This document shows, in pieces, positions 59,112 to 64,000 of a stretch of DNA of 64,000 bases. The stretch is from Exiguobacterium sp. BMC-KP (GTDB taxonomy: Bacteria; Bacillota; Bacilli; Exiguobacteriales; Exiguobacteriaceae): the NCBI RefSeq assembly GCF_001275385.1, contig NZ_LGIW01000015.1, forward strand, positions 496,001-560,000, written 5' to 3'. Position 1 is the stretch's first letter; each line of letters starts with the position of its first letter. A model generated the notes under the pieces. The model made no database searches. It saw nothing but the letters and a program-made list of their open reading frames with translations, and was not told the DNA's origin. A program made the position numbers and the translations under genes.

Positions 59112-60479
59112 TTATTTTTCGATTTTTGGTACTTTTACGATGTAATAGATCGTACTTAAAATCAAGAAGGCGATACCGATTAAGATGGACACGCGTGTCT
59201 CGTCGTTGAACAGCATCCCGACAAGCACCGTCAAGAGGGCAACGATCGATAGGTAGTTTGTTACCGGCGCTCCTGGCATCTTAAATGGATGTGAAGGTGT
59301 TCGTTCACTTTCGAGTTTGCGATAACGAATGTGACTAATCAAAATAGCGAACCACGGTACCATCCCTGGTAGTACTGAAGCGCTATAAACATACACAAAG
59401 ATATTCGTATCCTTTCCAAGAACGAGCGGTAGGACGATATCCAAAATGACACCGAAGAAAATACCTACAGAAATAGCGAGGACTGTGTAGAATGGAATCC
59501 CACGTTTGTTGACCTTCAAGAAGAAGGAAGGCACTTGTCCTTTTTCTGCTAACGTATAAATCATTCGGCTAGCACTGAAGATCCCTGAATTACAGCCGGA
59601 TAATGCTGCTGTAATGACGACGAAGTTGATAATACCGGCAGCAATCGTCACACCGACTTTCGCAAATGTCGCAACGAACGGACTACCGAGATCCGACAAC
59701 TCATTCCACGGATAGACCGTGACGATGATGAAGATGGATCCGACGTAGAAAATCAAAATTCGCCAGACGACACCATTGATAGCCTTCGTAATATTTTTCT
59801 CTGGATCTTTTGTTTCTCCAGCTGTCACGCCGATCAACTCAACACCGATGTAAGAGGCGAAGACGATTGAGAGCGCAAAGAAGAAGCCGGTGAAACCATT
59901 CGTGAAGAAGCCGCCGTTCTCCCACAGATTTGAGAAACCGACCGGATTTCCATCATTCCCTAATCCGAAGAAGATGATACCGAAACCAGCGACGATCATC
60001 AGAAGAATCGTTATTACCTTGATTGAGGCGAACCAGAATTCGAGTTCGCCGAACATTTTAACCGAAGCCAGGTTCGCAAGAGTCAAGAGAATGATGACGA
60101 CGACACCTGGAATCCAAGTCGGTAGTTCCGGCCACCAGAAGCGTAGATAGGTACCGACGGCAATGACTTCACTCATCCCGACGACGACCCAGTTAAAGAT
60201 GTTGCTGCTCGCTGTCAAAAAGCCAGCGGCCGGATGGATATAATCGTTTGCGAACTTTGCGTACGAACCACTGTGAGGATGGGTGTAGACCATCTCACCA
60301 AGTGCACGCATGATAAAAAAGATAAAGACTCCTGCTAGCATGTACGCAAGTAAGACGGATGGACCTGTCCAAGCAATCGTACTCGATGCTCCAAGGAACA
60401 GACCAACCCCGATCGTTCCTCCAAGTGCAATCATTTGTACTTGTCGTGCTGTTAAATCGCGTTTCAAATTCGAACTCAT
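59112..60479 (-). CDS. Amino acid permease, APC superfamily (AAT type)
   Basis: 455 residues from the second of two ATG codons after GGGGGAA (first at 60482). Twelve membrane segments. The start LTARQVQMIALGGTIGVGLFLGASSTIAWTGPSV, then YMLAGVFIFFIMRALGEM and HPHSGSYAKFANDYI, are the AAT-family signature as in AlaP/RocE/YtnA. It is a proton-coupled amino acid importer; the amino acid cannot be assigned. It is a single-gene unit. Confidence 0.92.
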   Translation of the reverse strand: MSSNLKRDLTARQVQMIALGGTIGVGLFLGASSTIAWTGPSVLLAYMLAGVFIFFIMRALGEMVYTHPHSGSYAKFANDYIHPAAGFLTASSNIFNWVVVGMSEVIAVGTYLRFWWPELPTWIPGVVVIILLTLANLASVKMFGELEFWFASIKVITILLMIVAGFGIIFFGLGNDGNPVGFSNLWENGGFFTNGFTGFFFALSIVFASYIGVELIGVTAGETKDPEKNITKAINGVVWRILIFYVGSIFIIVTVYPWNELSDLGSPFVATFAKVGVTIAAGIINFVVITAALSGCNSGIFSASRMIYTLAEKGQVPSFFLKVNKRGIPFYTVLAISVGIFFGVILDIVLPLVLGKDTNIFVYVYSASVLPGMVPWFAILISHIRYRKLESERTPSHPFKMPGAPVTNYLSIVALLTVLVGMLFNDETRVSILIGIAFLILSTIYYIVKVPKIEK

Positions 60480-60643
60480 CATTTCCCCCAAAAAAACTGT
60501 GACGTCATAATGTTCAGACAACTTGCCCGAATAACTATAACGCTGAGTATACTATCCTCGGATAGGACTCGGCTAGTCTTTTTGAAAATTTGAAATAGAG
60601 GTTTCAAAAATCAGAAATTCATGAAACAAACATGTAACAGCTT

Positions 60644-61525
60644 TCATTCGTTGGCAAGTAAAGCGGAGAGGTGTCGATCGAGCTTACCGAAATATAACTG
60701 ATTTGGTGTCGATAAAACAATCAAATCATGTCGCATTGTAAGTTCACCTGACAGGGTTTCACCTTGTTCTGTCATGAAGCGAATCGAGCGGATTGGCTGA
60801 AAGACCGTTCCGTTTTGTTGAAGTAACTGGACATCATCGTGATCGGCAGCAAGGAGATACGTATCATGACGAGCAAACTGCGAGAACGCAATCGTTGGTG
60901 CCTCACAGACTAAATCGTCCTGACCGATGCGAACAAACCGGAAATCGGAATAATAGAAAAACCAGACTTCTTTAGAAGAACAGACATTCAATGCATAGCA
61001 GTCATCGATTGGATACTGACGATTCTTGTACTGGACCTGTCCTCGATCATTAAAGGCAACAAGACCAAACGCTCCATTTGAGCTCGTCATCGCATCAGCA
61101 TAGACTCCTTCATCAAAATAACTGACCCAAATCTGACTTTGTTCATCAATCTGGACATTCTGAATTCCATCGTCGAGACAATAGCTATCGAGTAAGTGTC
61201 CTTGGTTATCATATATAAATGCATTTGGCATCCATGACCCATCGATGTCGTCATCACATCGCGAGGCGACGAGCAGAAGACGACCATCGGGAAAACGATC
61301 GACGAATGAAAAATCTGTCTCCGATTGAGCAACGATTGTTGTTTTCCGCCACTCATCTTTTAATTGATGGATGGACAAAACGGTACGACCACGCGCTTCA
61401 TCTAACGTCTTTTCGACGAATAGGATGTGACCGTCGACAGTGATGCCAGTCGCGACTGGACTGCCATTTCGATAGGACGCGGTCAAGCGACGTAATGGAA
61501 AATGAGCAAGTGGGGATGTGAGCAT
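60644..61525 (-). CDS. Hypothetical protein, probable beta-propeller-like repeat fold
   Basis: 293 residues, no signal peptide. Regular beta-strand pattern with repeated motifs such as DGHILFVEKT, DGRLLLVASR, QSQIWVSYFDEGVYA and SKEVWFFYYSDFRFVRIG, suggesting a six- or seven-blade propeller. AGGAGG precedes the ATG. I recognise no enzyme motif. It is downstream of DedA on the same strand, but a terminator separates them. Possibly an intracellular binding or scaffold protein. Confidence 0.65.
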   Translation of the reverse strand: MLTSPLAHFPLRRLTASYRNGSPVATGITVDGHILFVEKTLDEARGRTVLSIHQLKDEWRKTTIVAQSETDFSFVDRFPDGRLLLVASRCDDDIDGSWMPNAFIYDNQGHLLDSYCLDDGIQNVQIDEQSQIWVSYFDEGVYADAMTSSNGAFGLVAFNDRGQVQYKNRQYPIDDCYALNVCSSKEVWFFYYSDFRFVRIGQDDLVCEAPTIAFSQFARHDTYLLAADHDDVQLLQQNGTVFQPIRSIRFMTEQGETLSGELTMRHDLIVLSTPNQLYFGKLDRHLSALLANE

Positions 61526-61546
61526 GGCAGGACCTCCTGTTTGTTT

Positions 61547-61577
61547 AAAAAAGCAGTCCGTCGTAAGACAGACTGCT
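61547..61577 (-). terminator. Terminator of the dedA gene
   Basis: AGCAGTC and GACTGCT (61552-61558 with 61571-61577) with an inner GTC / GAC pair; six U follow on the minus strand. Confidence 0.85.
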
Positions 61578-61583
61578 AGTTGT

Positions 61584-62177
61584 TCAGACCGTTCGTTGAC
61601 GGCGCTTAAAGATGACGTAAAGGATGATCAAGACGACAGCAGCAATTAAGACACCGTTCGTGTAAGGAGCTGCGACTTCCTTAATCGAGCGCCAATTCGT
61701 TCCAAGTGTTTCCCCGAGATAGAGGAAGAGGATTGACCATGGAATGATCGCGAGAACCGTATAGAGAGAAAACTTCGTTTGATCCATCTTCGCAAGACCA
61801 GCCGGAATCGAGATGGCGTGACGGACAACTGGAATGAAACGAGCGCCAAAGATGACGCCTTGACCGTATTTCAAGAACCAGCGCTCTGCTAAATCGAGAT
61901 GGTGTTCTGAAATTAGGACATATTTCCCGTATTTCAGAATCAAGGGACGGCCACCGTAACGCGCAAACCAGTATAAGAATAATTGCGACAATAATCCACC
62001 GATGACGGCAGCGACGACGGCGAGCGGCCAGCCGATCGTTCCTTGAGAGATCATGAATCCACCGTATGAGAGGACGATTTCGCTCGGTATGATTTCAATC
62101 ATCAACCCGAGGGCGATGCCGAAATATCCGAGATCGGCAAGCGAAAGCAAGATTTGGTTGACGACTTGAGATAACAC
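61584..62177 (-). CDS. DedA-family membrane protein
   Basis: 197 residues from the GTG at 62177, nine bases after AAAGGAG; a TTG start at 62201 would lie on top of the ribosome site. DedA/SNARE-associated signature: LGLMIEIIPSEIVLSYGGFMISQG near residue 22, FLYWFARYGGRPLILKYGKYVLI, and the FGARFIPVVRHAISIPAGLAKM block near residue 110 with the conserved arginines. DedA proteins translocate phospholipids such as undecaprenyl phosphate or phosphatidylethanolamine and support membrane potential; the substrate here is unknown. Confidence 0.92.
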   Translation of the reverse strand: MLSQVVNQILLSLADLGYFGIALGLMIEIIPSEIVLSYGGFMISQGTIGWPLAVVAAVIGGLLSQLFLYWFARYGGRPLILKYGKYVLISEHHLDLAERWFLKYGQGVIFGARFIPVVRHAISIPAGLAKMDQTKFSLYTVLAIIPWSILFLYLGETLGTNWRSIKEVAAPYTNGVLIAAVVLIILYVIFKRRQRTV

Positions 62178-62262
62178 GTAAGACAACTCCTTTGTATTCA
62201 ATACATTCTTTTATTTTAGAGAACCAACGATGAAATGAAAAGCAAAAAATTGGAGACAATAT

Positions 62263-62296
62263 AAAAGACGGATTCGCTGTAACCGCGAATCCGTCT
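62263..62296 (-). terminator. Terminator of the YuiF-type antiporter gene
   Basis: Perfect 12-bp stem AGACGGATTCGC (62266-62277) / GCGAATCCGTCT (62285-62296) with a short U-run on the minus strand. Confidence 0.85.
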
Positions 62297-62302
62297 CACA
62301 AT

Positions 62303-63625
62303 TTATAATACAACCGCAGCGATCGTACCAAAAATGAGGAGTGGGATGTTGTAATGAAGGAACGTCGGAATGACTGTTTCCCGCATGTGATCATGTTGAC
62401 CATCTGCATTTAGACCACTTGTCGGTCCGAGTGTCGAGTCAGATGCCGGACTACCCGCGTCACCGAGTGCGCCGGATGTACCGATGATGGCGATCGTCGC
62501 TTCTAAACTGAATCCGTATTGGATACAAAGTGGAACGAAGATTGCTGCAATGATTGGAACAGTTGAGAAACTTGAGCCGATCCCCATCGTGACGAGAAGA
62601 CCAATCAAGAGCATGACGAATGCTGCAACGAGTTGGGAATCGCCCATCAACGACTTCGAGTTCTCGACGAGTGGCTCGATATCTCCCGTCTTACGCAAGA
62701 CGTTTGAGAATCCATTTGCTGAAATCATGACGAAACCGATGAATGACATCATGCGCATACCGCGTGTTATGACGTCATCTGCTTCACTGAAGCGAACAAG
62801 ACGAAGCAACAAAAAGAGGATGAGTCCTGTTGTCGCAGCAAGAATCATCGATTCCGTTTGCAGTTGGACGATCAAGGTCGCGATGACGACGATACCACTT
62901 AAGACAAGTTTCGTTTTCGTGATGACCGGAATTTCATAATCGTCCGGGGCGATGTCACGCATCTCATACGTCCGTTCTTTTCGGTACGAATACAATCCGA
63001 TCAAGAGACCGACGACCATACCGAGTGCTGGAATCGCCATCGCTTCGATGACGGATGCTCCTGCTGTATCGAGACCATTTGCCTTCAGATTCTTCAGCAG
63101 AATCTGGTTGAGATAAATGTCTCCGAAACCAACGGGTAAGAACATGTACGGTGTTACAAGGCCAAATGTCATGATGATTGCAATCCGACGACGATCCATC
63201 TTCAACTGATTGAAGAGACCAAGAAGCGGCGGAATGATGATTGGAATGAACGCGATGTGAATCGGTAGAACGTTTTGTGAACTGATCGCAAGCAAGAGAA
63301 TCGCGAACAAGATGAATCCTTTTAATTTTTTGACGGAAGCGGCACTTGCGTTACCACGTGAACGCACAATCAACGCGTGCGCCAGAGCGTCCGGTAAGCC
63401 TGTTTTCGAAAGGGCGACGGCAAACGCACCGAGCATTGCGTAACTGAGGGCGATTTCTGCCCCGTCACCAAGACCATCGGAGAACGCTTTTGTTGTCTCA
63501 GTCAGGTCGAGACCACCGACGAGACCGCCGGCAAACGCACTGATGACCATCGCGACTACGATGTGGACGCGGAAGATCGCTAAAATAAATAGTAAAAAGA
63601 CGGCAAACAATACGGCGTTTATCAT
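62303..63625 (-). CDS. Na+/H+ antiporter family protein (YuiF-like)
   Basis: 440 residues with about 12 membrane segments. LSYAMLGAFAVALSKTGLPDALA near residue 60, FILFAILLLAISSQNVLPIHIAFIPIIIPPLL, and GSSFSTVPIIAAIFVPL with GTSGALGDAGSPASDSTLGPTSGLNADGQ near residue 385 match YuiF of B. subtilis, annotated as an antiporter-family protein and suspected to carry histidine or another amino acid. Transport function is firm; the substrate is not. Confidence 0.88.
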   Translation of the reverse strand: MINAVLFAVFLLFILAIFRVHIVVAMVISAFAGGLVGGLDLTETTKAFSDGLGDGAEIALSYAMLGAFAVALSKTGLPDALAHALIVRSRGNASAASVKKLKGFILFAILLLAISSQNVLPIHIAFIPIIIPPLLGLFNQLKMDRRRIAIIMTFGLVTPYMFLPVGFGDIYLNQILLKNLKANGLDTAGASVIEAMAIPALGMVVGLLIGLYSYRKERTYEMRDIAPDDYEIPVITKTKLVLSGIVVIATLIVQLQTESMILAATTGLILFLLLRLVRFSEADDVITRGMRMMSFIGFVMISANGFSNVLRKTGDIEPLVENSKSLMGDSQLVAAFVMLLIGLLVTMGIGSSFSTVPIIAAIFVPLCIQYGFSLEATIAIIGTSGALGDAGSPASDSTLGPTSGLNADGQHDHMRETVIPTFLHYNIPLLIFGTIAAVVL

Positions 63626-63828
63626 TCAGTAAAACCACACTTTCTTTTGTTATCACTGCACTATACTAAAGTATCTTACAGCCATGTTGGAACACTGTCA
63701 AGAGTAAAAGTCTGACCTCGTAATAAAGGGTTTCATGATACGCTTTCTAGCGTTCTGTAAGAGTCACCTTCTTTTATACCCTGAAGAATGAAATGAGAAG
63801 CGTTTCGATCACTGAAAATTGCTCATGT
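63626..63828. other. Upstream region of the YuiF-type gene
   Basis: About 200 bp with no coding signal. GAAGCGTTTCGA at 63797-63808 resembles a palindromic operator or degenerate cre site but does not fit the cre consensus. No riboswitch recognised. Confidence 0.3.
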
Positions 63829-63871
63829 AAAAACGTGCCATCCTTCTCCGTTACGAGAAAAATGACACGTT
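63829..63871 (-). terminator. Terminator of the carbonic anhydrase gene
   Basis: AACGTGCCAT (63832-63841) and ATGACACGTT (63862-63871) pair, with inner CTTCTC / GAGAAA; U-run follows on the minus strand. Confidence 0.75.
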
Positions 63872-63935
63872 GTCACCAAGCTGAGACCTATGAAGATATC
63901 TAAATCTGTTTGCGTTTCTTCTATAAGAGAGTGCT

Positions 63936-64000
63936 TTAGCAATCGACGACGTCGAGTTTACCAGTTCCCGGGTCGATGACGAGACCATGGACGTTCGTAC
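63936..64000 (-). CDS. C-terminal end of a probable beta-carbonic anhydrase (cut by window)
   Basis: Only the last 21 codons lie in the window. They read NVHGLVIDPGTGKLDVVDC before a TAA stop, which is the pattern that closes many beta-class carbonic anhydrases (VHGxVxxxxTGKLxxV). No active-site residue is visible, so the call rests on this short tail alone. Confidence 0.6.
   Translation of the reverse strand, partial: TNVHGLVIDPGTGKLDVVDC

Noticed and set aside
60540-60615. CodY box before the amino acid permease at 59112
   Set aside because: The best match (near TTTGAAAATT) has about four mismatches to the consensus.

Overview
The window looks like chromosome of a moderately low-GC Gram-positive bacterium of the Bacillales. 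Exiguobacterium is my best guess, made from gene content and sequence feel rather than from a search. The pointers are strong AAGGAGG-type ribosome sites, frequent ATGA stop/start overlaps, sigma-B promoters, CodY- and CcpA-type sites, Gram-positive lipoproteins and Bacillus/Listeria-like gene orders. I saw no rRNA, tRNA, CRISPR array or prophage.

Layout. 1-4.4 kb: 3-hydroxybutyrate operon (GntP-type permease, scoA, scoB, 3-hydroxybutyrate dehydrogenase, thiolase). 4.5-10.6 kb: AraC/GyrI regulator, a branched-chain amino acid carrier behind a near-perfect CodY box, DUF4440 protein, glycerol dehydrogenase, secreted SH3/M23 peptidase, NUDIX hydrolase. 10.6-11.8 kb: sigma-B driven stress dehydrogenase plus a small proline-rich protein. 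11.8-15.2 kb: YtrA-like GntR regulator, ABC ATPase, permease, anchored exported protein and a small membrane protein. 15.2-18.9 kb: DoxX, MFS exporter, OsmC, NagZ lipoprotein. 18.9-22.6 kb: TPP riboswitch with terminator, then tenI-thiO-thiS-thiG-thiF, the thiazole branch of thiamine synthesis. 24-28 kb: sbcD-sbcC. 28-33 kb: AAC(3)-like acetyltransferase, BI-1 family protein, methyltransferase-like protein, L7/L12-like membrane protein, NERD protein, and a MarR regulator with an ABC-2-like membrane protein sharing a 12-bp box. 33.25-33.65 kb: a protein-less IS200/IS605-type element. 33.8-37.2 kb: arsR-arsB-CoA-disulfide reductase/rhodanese. 37.3-38.2 kb: PadR/DUF2812 pair. 39.2-40.9 kb: tandem exported proteins resembling cyclohexadienyl dehydratase (PheC) and binding proteins.

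41.3-52.6 kb is a sugar locus: GH3 beta-glucosidase, a GH94-like phosphorylase, a GH13 alpha-glucosidase, a LacI regulator, and an ABC importer (binding lipoprotein plus two permeases, no ATPase). Two promoters share one design: a cre site inside the promoter and paired GAAACGTTTC operators about 63-66 bp apart. The gene set resembles the beta-1,2-glucooligosaccharide locus of Listeria innocua, with an added alpha-1,6-type GH13 enzyme.

52.7-57.5 kb: a DrrAB-type exporter, then a three-gene exopolysaccharide module resembling B. subtilis ydaK-ydaM-ydaJ (degenerate GGDEF protein, processive GT2, GH8-like enzyme). 57.5-58.9 kb: amaP-DUF2273-asp23 behind a sigma-B promoter. 59-64 kb: amino acid permease, unknown propeller-like protein, DedA, YuiF-type antiporter family protein and the 3' end of a beta-carbonic anhydrase gene.
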